Part shown: positions 12,801-24,789 of the stretch, piece by piece | Layout of the letters: each line of letters begins with the position of its first letter | How positions within the stretch are numbered: the stretch's first letter is position 1 | From: Cylicocyclus nassatus | Lineage: Eukaryota; Nematoda; Chromadorea; Rhabditida; Strongylidae | Direction of reading: 5' to 3' | NCBI GenBank assembly: GCA_958299035.1 | Contig: CATQJL010000316.1 | Coordinates: forward strand, 22,669,676 to 22,733,675 | Length of the DNA: 64,000 nucleotides | Program-made: the position numbers and the translations under genes | The notes under the pieces: generated by a model | Seen by the model: the letters and a program-made list of their open reading frames with translations, nothing else | Databases searched by the model: none | What the model was told of the DNA's origin: nothing

Positions 12801-13919
12801 AATTCTTTCCGGAATACAGTGAAGTGAGCGTCTCGCTTGAAAATTCGAAAAAGTGCGCCTTATACGCGTGAAATTGGGGTACTTAGAATTTGCAGTATGT
12901 CTATTACGCAGTGGCCCAACACCTGTTCATTCACCACTTAGTTTTTCATTCCCACGTGGAGTCAAGTGATTGACTTTGTGCACCCGACTAATTAATAGTT
13001 TACTTTGTATTTTTTCTTGCAAACCAGTAATTAAAAGCTGATTAATAGGTGACTTCCACCTGCATCTTTCCACAGTTCATTGATCAATTTTTTAGGGCAT
13101 TTCATTATAACTAATAAGATCTTTCAAGCCTAACAGTAACCAGCTATTATTAAGTATATTCAAATAATACACTTAAGGCCGTACTTATTATATTTCAAAA
13201 TCATAATAGCACTATAAAGTATGTTATCCATTCCTTCCTTCATTTTAGAGATCCGAAGGTGACCAAGCTGTGGCGTTTTTCCAGCTTTTCATGAATACGG
13301 CATACTGTATCGAGAAGACAGCAGTAATGCCTCCATACCGTATCTGGGATTCCAAAGCTTTGGCTGCTCGCCAGCAGGTATGTACTATCCAAACTGTCTT
13401 TCAGTTAAAAAAGTTCTAGAAAAGGAAGAAGAAACTAGAGAAAAGATGCAGAAAATTGTGCAAATAAAATGCGATCAATTCGTCAATCAACGCACAGAGA
13501 GTGAACGCAAGGAGTAGTAACAATGATTGTTTTGAAAGATTCAATTTTTAGATCCAAAAAACTGTTGAGGTTTTCTTTACCATCGATTTGAAAAGTGGGC
13601 AGATTTCCGTTTCTGCGACAATATAAACTTCTTGCACTGAACAATATTTGATTCAGGTGTGTAGTGTTGATATCATGTAGCTATTTTAAGAAAGAGGGTT
13701 GTGGTCGTTGCTTTGAACTATTGTTATAAATTCATGGTGATTTACTAACGCCAAAACTTCGATCTACAAATCAGTGAACTATTTCAGGTGATCAAAAAAT
13801 GTGAGGATATGCTGCGAGAATATCGTACCTCTTCGAGATTTCTGCTCACAGAACCTTGCCGTCCTTTAAATGTCTACGATTATTCTTTCGACTTGATGGG
13901 CCGCCATGCACTCGACTAA
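6817..13919 (+). CDS. nphp-1: Nephrocystin-1 orthologue, 17 exons
   Basis: Ciliary transition-zone scaffold of the NPHP module. Exons: 6817-6885, 6983-7075, 7795-7890, 8273-8391, 8518-8695, 8744-8979, 9589-9778, 10131-10271, 10352-10483, 10535-10597, 11341-11451, 11874-11950, 12007-12132, 12185-12297, 12410-12519, 13249-13377, 13788-13919. All phases agree and give 704 residues (human about 732). Domain order is a coiled-coil N-terminus (to about residue 95), a Glu/Asp-rich run (about 147-170), a proline-rich linker, an SH3 domain (about 235-290, with ALYDY-like VVLANL, DGWWMAK and GLVPKTYL), then the nephrocystin homology domain with [24 protein letters not shown] and [19 protein letters not shown]. 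The start is the first Met of the coiled coil. Intron 14 uses a GC donor (AG/GCATGT at 12298). Introns 10 and 15 hold MITEs, and intron 6 holds a C15 tract at 9245-9259. It ends [11 protein letters not shown]. Confidence 0.95.
10625..11310. mobile_element. TIR element (CAGGGTGTCCC ends) in nphp-1 intron 10
   Basis: About 680 bp bounded by TA and long inverted ends beginning CAGGGTGTCCCAAAAAAATG. A related, more decayed copy lies at 43377-44028. The arms are partly self-complementary beyond the ends (TACGGTAGGAAC against its inverse near 11143). No transposase frame, so non-autonomous, Tc/mariner-like by its TA target. Confidence 0.8.
12663..12895. mobile_element. Short MITE in nphp-1 intron 15
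   Basis: 233 bp with about 30-bp inverted ends (TAAGTACCCTAATTTCACGC and its inverse), TA at both outer ends. A related end sequence (ACCCTAATTTCACAGAC) occurs at about 46611. No coding capacity. Confidence 0.75.
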
Positions 13920-15457
13920 TTTCTTGAAGACTTTTGGCTTGAATTTTTGCATTTTTCGATGTTTTGCCCTCTTTTCTCACTGCCATTCAATTTCATTCGA
14001 TTTATTCACTGGTATCTCAGACTTTCATCTCATTTCTCGCTGCCGCCACAATGATCGCTTCCTTTCACCATTCTTTTCCGTTTTGGCTACCAGTATCGTC
14101 CCTAACAAGTGTTTATCGCCTATACCGGACTTTCAAGCGATCTCTTCTCGCTGATACGCAGTCCCGTTTTTCGCGTATCTGAACGACTTTTTTCCATCGA
14201 CACATCGAGCGGATCGCTTTTGCGACAAAGAATTACCCGCGTTCGCTTAGGGATTTGGGTCAACTAAAAACACCTGACATGACCTAGTGTGGAAATACAA
14301 AAATCGTTGACGTTACGCAAAAGACGTATCGGCACTCACTATTTCTCAAATTTTTCACACTTTTCACAATATAGTAGGCTCATCAAGCTTGAATCTCGCT
14401 CATCGAATACATATCAGATCTTGCCAGGGTGATTGCATTTACCAAATCTGCCAATTAGATTTGCACCGTCGATTATTGTTAATAGTTTTCTCTCATTGGC
14501 TGCCTCGATTGTTTAATCCGATAAATCACTGAGAAAATAAAAATCAAAGAGATTTTTTTTGTGGTTTAACAGGTATCTGAAAAAAATGCTGGATGGAAGA
14601 GTAAAGAGTGGATTTAGGTTTCCAAAACAAGATTGCAAGTGCTTTTCTGGGGTTTTATTCTAAAGTCTTGCGTCATAAGAGATCACCAACCATCTTGTTG
14701 GCTGACATCTACGAAAAACTTGTGATTTATAGTTCAAAAAAGTTATAGCCATATTCAATCATGAGATAAAATACTAGAAAAAAATTCGAAGCCTTTTGTC
14801 CCGAGCATATCCATGATGTTATAATTTTTGTGGTAAATTGTCGGTTGCCGAAATGCTGAAGGAGATAAATAATCGCGTCAAAAGTTAGGGTTTTTAACTT
14901 GTTTTTCAAATAAAATTTTTGCCCATATATTGGCTCTAAGAAAAGATAAAATTATTTTCTGTGTTTTTTGATGAGGGGGGGGGGGTTGAAAAACTTTTGA
15001 GACTTATTCGCATGATTTGCTCGATATAAATTTGACATACTTTTTACAGGATAGCAAAAATTATGTTTTTTCCTTTCATCGCGTTTCCATTAGCAGAAAC
15101 TAAAGCGTATTTTACAATTAGTTTTTCATAAAAAAATCATTATAAGTAGATTTGACGGAAATAGCGTTGATGAGGAAAGCCTAAAATCAGCATTTATTTC
15201 GATACGCTCTTCCTCAAAAGGCGAAATCATTGAACTGACAATAAAATGACCATGACGAGCCGACAATGCAGATCTTCTTAGATCCCAATACACAACTTCC
15301 CATTGCGATGATAATCGTCGAAAGTTGAGAGTGTGGAAGAGCCGGTTGGACGACGACGCGCTTGTACCGTATCACTTTCGCCGCCGCGTCGCTGCCGCGC
15401 CTCTCCATTCCGCGCACACTGTCTGCATAGGGTCAGACCACGCCTTTGGATCTCGAG
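13920..15457. other. Intergenic between nphp-1 and collagen
   Basis: AT-rich spacer without a supported gene. Contains a G-run near 14977-14990. The 3' part rises in GC from about 15330 toward the collagen promoter. Confidence 0.6.
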
Positions 15458-15463
15458 TATAAA
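15458..15463 (+). promoter_or_regulatory. TATA box of the collagen gene
   Basis: TATAAA 38 bp upstream of the collagen ATG, in a GC-rich setting. This implies a very short 5' leader, as is common in cuticle collagen genes. Confidence 0.55.
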
Positions 15464-15500
15464 GCGCGCTAGGCGATTCTGCTGGAGCAGAGCCTCCCGA

Positions 15501-16729
15501 ATGGATCTCAAGGAGACGGAGGAGCAGCGTCAGATGCGACGCATCGCTTTCGTAGCCGTCGTCGTTTCGACGGCGGCCGTAATCGCTAGCGTCGTTACGC
15601 TGCCGATGCTCTACAATTATGTCCAATCATTCCAAAGTCATCTCATGGTTGAGACGGATTATTGTAAGGTAGTAATACTTTCCTTTTACTAGTTTATTTT
15701 TTGAATTTCCTTGAATTAAAAAAAACTATCTTTCTGTATTTTTAGGCTCGCTCTCGAGATATGTGGCTAGAAATGACAGCTCTCCAAGCCGGCAAAGGAC
15801 TCATACATCGCCAGAAGAGAGCTTGGCTATTTGGACAATGGATTCCTGAGGGTGGTTCCGGTGGAGGTGCACCTGTAGGCGGTGGTGGAGGTATGCCGTT
15901 TTGGGTTCCCCAGATTTTATTTAATTTTCTAAATTTGCCCCTTCCAGGTGGTGGTAACAGTGGATATGGTGGCTATGGAGCAGTGATCAACACCGAACCA
16001 GCTCAGCCAACTTGCTGTACTTGTAACCAAGGCGCTGCGGGACCACCAGGACCCGAAGGACCCCCTGGTAATAATGGAAAGGATGGTCGCAATGGCAAGG
16101 ATGGAAAGAATGGAAGAGATGCTGAGCTGATGCCAGCACCACCATCGGAACCTTGTGTGATCTGTCCACCTGGACCACCAGGACCCATGGGATCAATGGG
16201 TGCAAAGGGTCCTCCCGGACCAAAGGGTGCCCCTGGCGAACCGCCAAAGGATGGAATCGCTGGAGAAGACGGTATGGCCGGACAACCTGGACCAATTGGA
16301 CGACCTGGCAGAGATGGAATGAAGGGTGCTCCTGGAGCGAATGGTAGACTTATTCCTGTGCCTGGTCCTCAGGGTCCACCTGGAAAGCAAGGACCACCCG
16401 GACCTCCTGGACCAAAAGGAAATCCTGGACCCGACGGACAGTCATACCAGGTTTGGAATTATCTAAATACTCATCTTTACGATTGGTAATCGAGCGAGAC
16501 GCTACTGATGTTTTTTCTTTTAGGGACCACCTGGTCCACCTGGAGAGCCAGGAAACTCTGGACCTGAAGGACGACCCGGACCAAATGGACCTCCAGGACC
16601 TCCCGGAGAGGACGGAGACAAGGGCGATTGTGGACACTGCCCTCGTAAGTCTTCCGTCACCAATTTGCATTTCAATCTCAATGGTTCAATTACCCATTTT
16701 CAGCACCTCGTACACCTCCCGGCTATTAG
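15501..16729 (+). CDS. Cuticle collagen, 5 exons
   Basis: Structural collagen secreted by hypodermis into the cuticle. Exons 15501-15668, 15746-15890, 15948-16450, 16524-16644 and 16704-16729 join in frame to 320 residues. The N-terminus is the nematode cuticle collagen domain: [20 protein letters not shown] as signal-anchor (about residues 13-32), then [10 protein letters not shown] and SRDMWLEM. A subtilisin-like processing site RQKR lies at about residues 78-81. Gly-X-Y blocks follow, broken by cysteine clusters (TCCTCNQ, CVICPPG, GDCGHC) that align and cross-link chains. The C-terminus is short (PPRTPPGY). Intron 2 (15891-15947) is 57 bp, a multiple of three and free of stops, so its retention would keep the frame; I removed it because both splice sites are good and the intron would interrupt the Gly-rich run. 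Closest subfamily not determined. Confidence 0.95.
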
Positions 16730-16802
16730 AAGTCTTCTGTGCAAGTCCTTTAGGACACGCCCCCAGCGGGTGCAAGCGTTCTTTCGTCTATGTATGTACA
16801 AT

Positions 16803-16808
16803 AATAAA
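16803..16808 (+). terminator. Polyadenylation signal of the collagen gene
   Basis: AATAAA 74 nt after the stop codon, in AT-rich sequence. Marks the likely 3' end of the collagen transcript. Confidence 0.6.
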
Positions 16809-16829
16809 TATTTGCTCAATATAACCTGT

Positions 16830-17723
16830 TTTCTATCCTCTTTCTCTGTTGAAAATTGGTATATTGCGAGATTTTATGGAATTTAGTGCAAATATGCGGG
16901 GAATGAGTCAAGCGCGGAAACTGGGTAACCAGGAAAAGTGTGTCATTTGATCGAAGAAAGAAAACTCGAAAAAACTGCAAGTTTTTCGCCGGACTCGATT
17001 TGCACTGGATAAGCGAGACCACATTGTTTGCGCGTGTTCGCGCGCTAGGATGAACATCTCCATGAGTCCATTGTCAGTGCTTGATCTGTGATACTGTAGA
17101 GAGACAAACACTAATTAATAATTTGGCTTGACTGAGAGAAGACCAACATATCTTGGCTAATTTACAGGTTATGTTTTTGTAACTCTTGAATGCATTGGGT
17201 TGTCCCTAATGTAGACTTTATTTTCAATTAATTGAGCTGCTTTTATTTTCCAAATAAACTTAGGGTACCATTCGAAAGAGCGGACCAAGCTCCACAAAAA
17301 GACGACCAAAGATCCACTTAAGTCTAGCTCAGGTAAAATTTGAACAAAAATCGAAATTTTCCAGCCCCAAAAGTCGGATCTCCTTCCAAATTCCTACGGA
17401 ATTCCAACTTGGTCTTTATATAGTAGACACCTAGTAGTATCCAAAAATGTACTTGGTGGATTTTTTTCCGGGATTCAAAATTGAGAAAAAAGATGGTCCG
17501 AAAATGCCAAAATGCCACTTTTTTCGGATTTTTCAGGTAAAAGTTGGTACTTTTTATTACAAGAGCACATACAGCGGTGAAGTATTGAGATTGTAATTAG
17601 TAAGGCTTGTACTATGCAATGACATATGTGGGAGGGGCTGGGGGCTGAGTTTGCCATTTTTCACTATCTTTTTCTCGTTTTCTATGTTCGAAAAAATCCA
17701 ATAAAAACATATTTGAGTACTAC
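16830..17723. other. Intergenic, nothing recognised
   Basis: No exon, RNA gene or inverted repeat recognised between the collagen 3' end and the next element. Confidence 0.5.
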
Positions 17724-18507
17724 TATAGTGTGGACCCCGGCCAGGTTCCCATAGGTACTTCCGCGGCGCGCACGCAGCGCGCGCCCTTCTCAATGCTTCT
17801 CGCCTCACTCATGAGCAGCAGAGCACATTCATGCTCACAAAGGAGAAAAATATAAAGTGGAAATTTCTAGGTTCACTTCGAAAGAGACGCATGCAAGAAC
17901 GAAACACAGGCAGCCTCCATGAGTACCTCATACTCAATCAATGGATGCATATTCCAAACTTGCACGGATGAATAGGTTGTAATAAGTATACGTAGAGAAA
18001 CTAAAGAACAACAGCATTCTTAAAACATTTCTTTTTGTGGACCTAGAAACTAGAGTGGTCAAAAATTTCAAAATATGACATATCAGAATCAGTGGACATA
18101 TCAGTAAACAAATGCCTATCGGCTTCTCGGAAGGCTCAATTTTGACTTGAGACACTGTCTACACCTTACACATCAAACCGAAAGGGACTCTTATTTTATA
18201 CAAGAAGCTTTTGAATGAATATTATCTCAATATCCAATCAAATCTCAATTTTTGTAGAGAAAAAAGAGAAAACACAAGACTACTACACAAGACTGAAGCT
18301 CTTAGAACTATTAGAGCACGTGAAATCTCGTAATCGGTCATCACGAATTGTTTTTACCTGAAATAGAGAGAATATAGTATACCAAAAACAAAAAAAGAGA
18401 GAAAGGAGGATTTCGATTAGAAGCTAGGACAGGAGACGCACTGAAGGCGTGCGTTGCGGGTGCGTCGCGCAGGTGCCTAAGGGAAGCTGGCCGGGGTCCA
18501 CACTATA
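17724..18507. mobile_element. TIR element with TATAGTGTGGACC ends
   Basis: About 784 bp. The left end TATAGTGTGGACCCCGGCCA is inverted at the right end (CTGGCCGGGGTCCACACTATA), with GC-rich subterminal blocks and an AT-rich centre. No transposase frame. TA at the termini suggests a Tc/mariner-type non-autonomous element. Confidence 0.8.
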
Positions 18508-18976
18508 TGTATGTGCCTACTGTATAATGACCAAGTTGGAAGTCTGTAGGATTTTTTTTCGATTCTGGCTTCAAACTTTACGAGGAATGCTACTTAGGCG
18601 GATCTTGGTGGCAATTATATAGAGCTTGATCTGCTCTATCGAATTGAACTCTAAGTCTACTAGGAAAACAAAACAGTTTGAATCAATCAAAAAAGAAGTT
18701 TCAACCAATACTTCTACAAATTTAAGAAGCTTCTAATATCTGTTCGCATTTTGACGGAGTGCAAATTTCGTACTGTCACACGCAAATGTGCTTCATGGGG
18801 AGTACGTTTTACACCCTCTTAAAGCGGTCTTCATCCAGGTGATCAGCGAGAGACCGGATGGTCCGCAATCTTAGGCGATTATGGGGGGATGGCACTATCA
18901 TTTGTGCACACGTTCTGTTATGCGGATGATGTGTCATCTTGGTGCACATTCGTATTTCAACATCGAAAACATCTAT
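18508..18976. other. Intergenic, nothing recognised
   Basis: No supported gene or repeat in this interval. Confidence 0.45.
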
Positions 18977-19272
18977 TTAACCCATTGACGACCGATGATG
19001 TGGACCACCGGTGGCCCACACCTGTTGCAAAGTAATATCCTTTGTGGGCCTAGTATTTCTTTCTTTTCTTTCATAGATCAATATTTTTTCCAATTTTTTG
19101 AACTCTTGGGACCTGTAGGCTCCGTCGTTCAAAGTATGTCTATAGTTGTTGACAAAACAACCTTGCATTACGTAAATAACCACAGAACCTTCTCACGCCG
19201 AAAATGTCGTGCGAAATCGCGTCGCCCCACAGCGCCGTCACGCGAAATTAGGTGTCGTCGTCAGTGGGTTAA
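18977..19272. mobile_element. piggyBac-type MITE (TTAA target)
   Basis: TTAA followed by CCCATTGACGAC at the left end, and GTCGTCAGTGGG followed by TTAA at the right end. TTAA target duplication plus CCC-starting inverted ends is the hallmark of piggyBac-family elements. 296 bp including both TTAA copies; no coding capacity. A second GC-rich palindrome (GGACCACCGGTGGCCCAC) sits just inside the left end. Confidence 0.8.
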
Positions 19273-21297
19273 AAAATTTCCGTGTAGTTTGCGACACATA
19301 TAAAAATTTTTTTTGAGTTTGGAATCTTTTGATATGTTTTTCACCATTCATTTTTGATATGCTAGCCGCACTAAAACGCTGCCATAAAAAAAAGAAAAAA
19401 AATGTAAAATAGAAAAGCACGCCTAGACAGGGAAAAAATTAGAGAGAAAAAATAGAAATCTTGAGTATGTTTACGGAACTGTCTGGGCTTGCTGCCTCTT
19501 TATATTCTTCTAATAGTTATACTCGTGTGTAGGCCTTGTCGTACGTATATATGGGAGAAGTTGGAAATTTTAACAAGTTTCCGAATTTTTTCAGAATTGA
19601 AGAAAAACAGTGTAAGGAAATTCTCCACCACCTAAATTTTGCTATGATTGTGTTTTGAATGCTATACAACACCTTTTCTTGAGTCTGCATTGCGTTGCCG
19701 TTAAGTTTTAGCAATTCAAAGGTAGGTGAATTTATAGCAGTTAAATTGTTCAAGAATCCGCGCACTGACTTTTAGAAGCATTTTTGTCTTTGTTTTCACG
19801 AAAAACTTTGTTGTGCAGATGCATGACGCTTTGTAATCCGTCTTACATAATGGTGAGTTGGAATGGTTAAACAAAACAAAACGAACACGTGCTTGAGTGT
19901 TGCCTAAAAGTTCAGCGAATATGGTGCGCAAAATCCAGAGTTCGTTGATTCCTAAACAGCGAAAACGGAATGTGGAGACCAAGTAAATCAGCAGCTGATG
20001 AAAAAGTGCACGACACCGCTGCAGTTGACGCTGTTAAGGCAAACTTGAAGCTATTATAGCTGATGATATCGCATTATTCAACTGAAGTTTTTATCACTCC
20101 AAAACTATATTTTGCAGGTAGTGAGAGTCAAGTGTATTTGCTTGCTTAGTTTACATTAAAATGCTTCAAATTTTCAAACTGTGGAGCTGTCCATCAATCA
20201 TGATTTCAGGCATTTTACCATGCTCTTAGAGAAACTCATTAACAAACATTCGTCCAGAAGAAGACACGGCATTATTGTAAGGTCCATTCATAAATACGTG
20301 ACGATGGATTTGACTGGTTTTTGCGCCCACAGGGGCATCACCCTCGTCAAAGAGGCATCACCTCAACGCTCAGCTTAATCACTTCCAATGTCCAAGTACT
20401 ATCATACCTAAGGAAACTAGTCGAACAGACTGAAACCAAGACAATAGGTTGCCGGAAGGTGCGTGCGTGTCGCGCGCGGTCTCGACATCGTCACGATTTT
20501 TCAAATGCCCTATACGATCAAAGGAACCGTACTAACTAGCTATAACAAATTGAGACTTTCTCATGCGTTCATCTTTGAGAGTGCTTGCGCATTTAAGTAC
20601 GACAAACAGCAAGGAAGCTACTATCCATACATGCATGTCGCCGCTAGGCTCATCCCGCATACAGATTATGCAGATTTAACAGAGAGTTGGTCAAAAATGA
20701 ACAGTTTTCAAGGTTGACTGATTTACATATAATTAAGAATGTTATAGATGTATTTCTCAAAATTTGCCATTTACTTTCAAAGGGCACTTCATAACATCAG
20801 TTTTCTGAACCGACAATGGTAACTACACTTCGCTTTAGGAATTCTTCTCCCAACATTTCCGCCTTTTTCACACTGATTAATGCACTAAACGAGAATTGTA
20901 TTCTAAGGGAAATAAATTTTACAATTGCCTTCTGCATTTCAGTCACTGCATATGTCATCCTTGCATTGTGGCAAATAGTGTCACCAAAATCAAAATGAAG
21001 GAAGGGCTTAGTAGCATTCCTACAACGTAAATCCGGAATTCTGGAACATATAGCTTACATGTTGCGAAGTGAAAATTGGGATATGCGAATATTGTAAGTA
21101 CTGTGATGATTTCGATCGCGCTTCCATACATTGACTAGTGAATGAATGTGCCTGTGAAATCATATCTCACTGGAATTTTTTCCATGCTTCTAAACTCAAA
21201 TACCCTACGATTATATTCTGTAGAAAAGATCTAATGTACACAATTTGCTAATCAACTGGATAACAACTTGCTTGGATGGAAAAAGGATTACAAAAGA
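19273..21297. other. Unassigned region with several exon-like segments
   Basis: A few short frames here have splice-like borders. Examples are the segment after the acceptor at about 20209, the segment after CCCACAG at about 20332, and a frame to about 20717 containing MPYTIKGTVLTSYNKL. I could not join them in one reading frame and recognise no domain, so no gene is called. Confidence 0.25.
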
Positions 21298-22149
21298 AAA
21301 AGAAAATAATGTCGTTTTTTATTAGCTTGCTTCATCAAAGCAACCAATCAACCCAACAAAGGGTAAGGGGTACTGTTCGAAGAACAGAGCAAGCTCTGCA
21401 AGATAGCGTTTATGATTTTGCACCAAGTGCGATCCACGGAAAGTCGAACTCAAGCTTAGATTTCCAAATGTCCAAAAATTCGAAAAAAATCAGATTCGCC
21501 CAAATAATTTCTGCGGACCTCCCACTCGCACAGGTCAATACTTAATCGATATTCATATGTGCAGTTGCTATTCTTTTTTGTTTAGAAACTGAGAAAACGA
21601 AAATTTTCGTGATCTCAAAGCAATGCTGAGCCGTTCTTGCATGCATGTAGTGCTATACTACAAGCCTAGGTAAGTATAACTGTAGATTTTCAATCCCTAG
21701 CGGTAGTTTTTGAGAAATATCGAAATCAGCTTTCTTCTTTTCAGTTTCAGTGCTGAAATCGACATTTTTGAAAATTACAGCTAGGAATAGGATGAAAATC
21801 TGCAATTATGCTTATCTACGCTTGTAGCATAGAATTAAATATGCGAGAAGGGCTCAGCTCTGCTTCGAAAAAAAGACAAAAATTTTTGTTTTCTCAGTTT
21901 TTAGTCAAGAGAAAAAAATACAGCAATGGAACATGTGAATGTCTGATATCGAATGTGTTGACGTGTGCGAATGGAAGTTCCGTAGAAAATCTAGATTTTG
22001 AGCTCAGACTTTCTGTGGATCAAACCTGGAATCATAAACGCCATCTTGTAGAGCTTACTATTCTCTATTGAACAGTACCACTTATCCTTTGTTGGTGAGT
22101 ATGGTTGCTCTGTTAAGGCAAGCAAATAAAAAACGACATTATTTTCTTG
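21298..22149. mobile_element. Long foldback element
   Basis: About 850 bp whose two halves are imperfect inverted copies of each other almost to the centre. The ends are AAGAAAATAATGTCGTTTTT and its inverse at 22130-22149; inner blocks (for example the GTACTGTTC block near 21370 and its inverse near 22070) also match. It has no coding capacity and would fold into one very long hairpin. Confidence 0.85.
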
Positions 22150-23068
22150 ACAACCTAGTAGCTGCTAGACGAGGTCTGGTTTACAGTGAGTGAAAATGAA
22201 TTTATCTTGACGATAGCGCTAAGCAATCAACGTCATAAGACTAGCAACATTGTTTGACCCTCATTTTCTAAAGAGAAGATGTTTTCCTGCACATGTATCA
22301 TTTTGTGAAAATCTGAGAATTAAAAGAAGTCTTCAAGATGACGCAATCAGAGATGCTATCACTTTTAAGGAGTGATCACACGACGAAGAAAAGCGAGTTG
22401 ATGGCAAGCCTGTTTATTGCTTCTTATTAAGTAGAGCTTTCGTACCAATTATCAATCTAAATTCGTTGATACATGGAGTGTTGTTTCATTAGTGCAGAAC
22501 GTGCTTTGTAGTCATCGCGGCTAGCTTAATGTTAAACTGAACAATAATGCATCCAATGGATCCTCTGCACCAACAATTTTTGTACTTTGCCCCAAATGGT
22601 TTTGTTAGCTAATTTTTTATGAACTTATGTGACAGATCGCAAAACGCCAGGGGAAAACTTTGCAATGAAGACAAATTTTGATATTTCATAAATTTTCATC
22701 TAGCTTGAAAATCTTCCAATTGTCCGCAACTTACGCTGATAAAAACTATCTGAAATTGTCATTCCAGATTAGGACGGCTATAATAAAAGTTTGGTACCAT
22801 TTCAAAGATCTTTTCTTTCTTTTTCATACGGCTTATAAGCTTCCATTTTTGAAAACTTCGTTTTCAAAAGTGTTAAAATTGAAGAAGACATCGTTCGACT
22901 ACGGCAAGAAGGAAAGAAACGAAGCGTTATTATAATTCTTGTGATAGGAATGTAAAAGCTCTTTTTCTAAAACGAACTGTGTATTGTATGAAATGGCACC
23001 TATTGTTGTAACAATAAGTGCTCATCTGCAGAAAATCTGTGAACCTCTCAGTCTTCACCTCCCTTCAT
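22150..23068. other. Intergenic, nothing recognised
   Basis: AT-rich; no supported gene or repeat structure. Confidence 0.45.
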
Positions 23069-23905
23069 CAAGTGCTTTATATATCTTATATATAAAGCTG
23101 AATGTCTGTTTGTCTGTCTGTATGTATGTCTGTATGTATGTATGTACGTATGTTCCGAATAGAAAATTCCATTTCTGAACCGATCCGGACCAAACTTGGC
23201 ACACATACACTTCGGGCCCCGGCGGGTGTCATAGGCTACTTTTCGTCATCGATCGATATCGATTTTATCGATTTTTTTGCTGAGTTCACCTACGGGGCTG
23301 GGAGTTGGCACAGGGGGGTAATCGAGCATGGGGATTCCGAATACAATATTGGTTTTCAGGATTATCGATTACTTTTATCGATTTTATCGATTTTTTTGCA
23401 AAGTTTGAGCTACGGGGCTGGGAGTTGGCACAGGGGGGTAATCGAGCATCGTGCATGCTGATCATCCCCAAGGGGGTGATCAGCATGCACGATTACACTC
23501 CTGTGCCAAATTCCAGCCCCCTAGCTCAAATTTTCAAAAAATTGATAAAATCGATAAAAGTAATGGACGATCCTGAAAACTAATATTGTGTTCGTAATCA
23601 GCATGCTCGATTACCCCCTGTGCAAAATCCCAGCCTCGCATGTCAAAATTTACAAAAAATCGATAAAATCAATAAAGGTAATCGATAAATCTGAAAACTA
23701 ATATTGTATTCGGAATCCCCATGCTCACTTCCCCCCCTGTGCCAACTCCTAGCCCTGTAGGTGAACTCTGCAAAAAAATCGATAAAAATCGGTAAAATCG
23801 ACATCGATCGTAACGAAAAGTGGACTGTGACACCCGCCGGGGCCCGAAGTGTATGTGTGCCAAGTTTGGTTCGGATACGGCGGAGCCGGGTAAGCCAGCT
23901 AGTTA
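23069..23905. repeat. Palindromic repeat, family P (full copy)
   Basis: Starts with a TCTG/TATG microsatellite (23102-23155), then two arms of about 300-400 bp that are inverted copies around a centre near 23475. Each arm has a CCGGACCAAACTTGGCACAC block and a GGGCCCCGGCGGGTGTCA block. Each arm also carries repeated TATCGATTTTATCGATTTTT and GGGGCTGGGAGTTGGCACAG units. The right end is a short hairpin (AGCCGG-loop-CCAGCT) running into CTAG then T, reminiscent of a Helitron 3' terminus. Partial copies occur at about 30460, 36670 and 62423. No coding capacity. Confidence 0.75.
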
Positions 23906-24585
23906 CAAATAAGGAGCTTTTGTATTAAATTGATGTCGGTATCATTTATTTTCCTAATGTTCGTTCCCATCATTGAATTAACATAATAGTGTTACTGCTT
24001 TCTTGAAAAGGAAGAAAGGGGATTGGCGAAGGAAACAAATATGTAGTTGCTGCCTGGGTGCTTACATTCGAGGCAAAGTTAGAAAGATCACCCTTACTCT
24101 CAAGGGCCGCATGCATTAACATCCTCGCTGGGAAGGAGATCGATCGCAGCTTAAAGCTCCAGAAGTCTGGATTTCACGCTGTCCAACTATCCGTAGGTAT
24201 CCTTACTATCCTTCACTACAGACATACTAAAAAAAAGAGAGATTTACAAGCCCCATTTTCCAGCTTTTCGTATGATCCCCTGATGATTTCTGGCGTCCGA
24301 CAGTCTTTTTCTTTAAAATCATTTTTCTTTCTTCGGAGTTATTAAAAACCTTCCAAAATTGCAGTGGTTATCTAGCCCAACAGTGCAAACATGTTTCTGA
24401 TAAAAATATATAAGTTATCAAAACATTGAAATCTTCGATAAAGCCCAATTTTCAACCTGGTTTATCGCAATCTTCATGACTTCGATAATCGTTTGTTCTC
24501 ATTAGAGCATGCTCAACACTGTTCGTATAGATAACCAGTGAAACTTTGCCACGCTTAGGTTGACATAAGGGTAACAGCGGCTACC
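23906..24585. other. Intergenic, nothing recognised
   Basis: No supported gene. Confidence 0.4.
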
Positions 24586-24789
24586 TTACTTGTAAGAAAG
24601 CTCCAACCACTCACAAGTTTTTCGTAACATTCCATATTCTTTATTTCCTATTGAGCATACGCCAAACTTATTTTTGTAGTTCCATTCTTCTTTGATTTCC
24701 AGGTTTAAATCATTCATGAGCCTGTCATAGGCGATGTCATTATGCAGTGAAGTCAGCGAGGACTCCGTTTCCAAAACATTGCCAAAGCC
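24586..24789 (-). CDS. Possible terminal exon, maybe a relative of the secreted family
   Basis: On the minus strand an acceptor (ATTCTACATCAG-like, near 24790) precedes an open frame of 67 codons ending in TAA. It begins GFGNVLETESSL, which resembles exon 5 of gene C (GFGEVDKDVYDFL), is acidic, and ends with two cysteines (GVCSIGNK and RKTCEWLEL). Upstream exons and a signal peptide were not found with confidence; a hydrophobic frame at 25209-25421 on the same strand is a possible but unproven partner. It may be an old, diverged member of the family or unrelated. Confidence 0.25.
   Translation of the reverse strand, partial: GFGNVLETESSLTSLHNDIAYDRLMNDLNLEIKEEWNYKNKFGVCSIGNKEYGMLRKTCEWLELSYK

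Noticed and set aside
15761..16489. Single 242-codon frame as the collagen gene
   Set aside because: It reads through intron 2 and past a donor at 16451, and omits the conserved N-terminal exon and the last two exons.
23102..23155. CRISPR-like or telomeric repeat
   Set aside because: A plain TCTG/TATG microsatellite at the border of a dispersed repeat, with no spacers.
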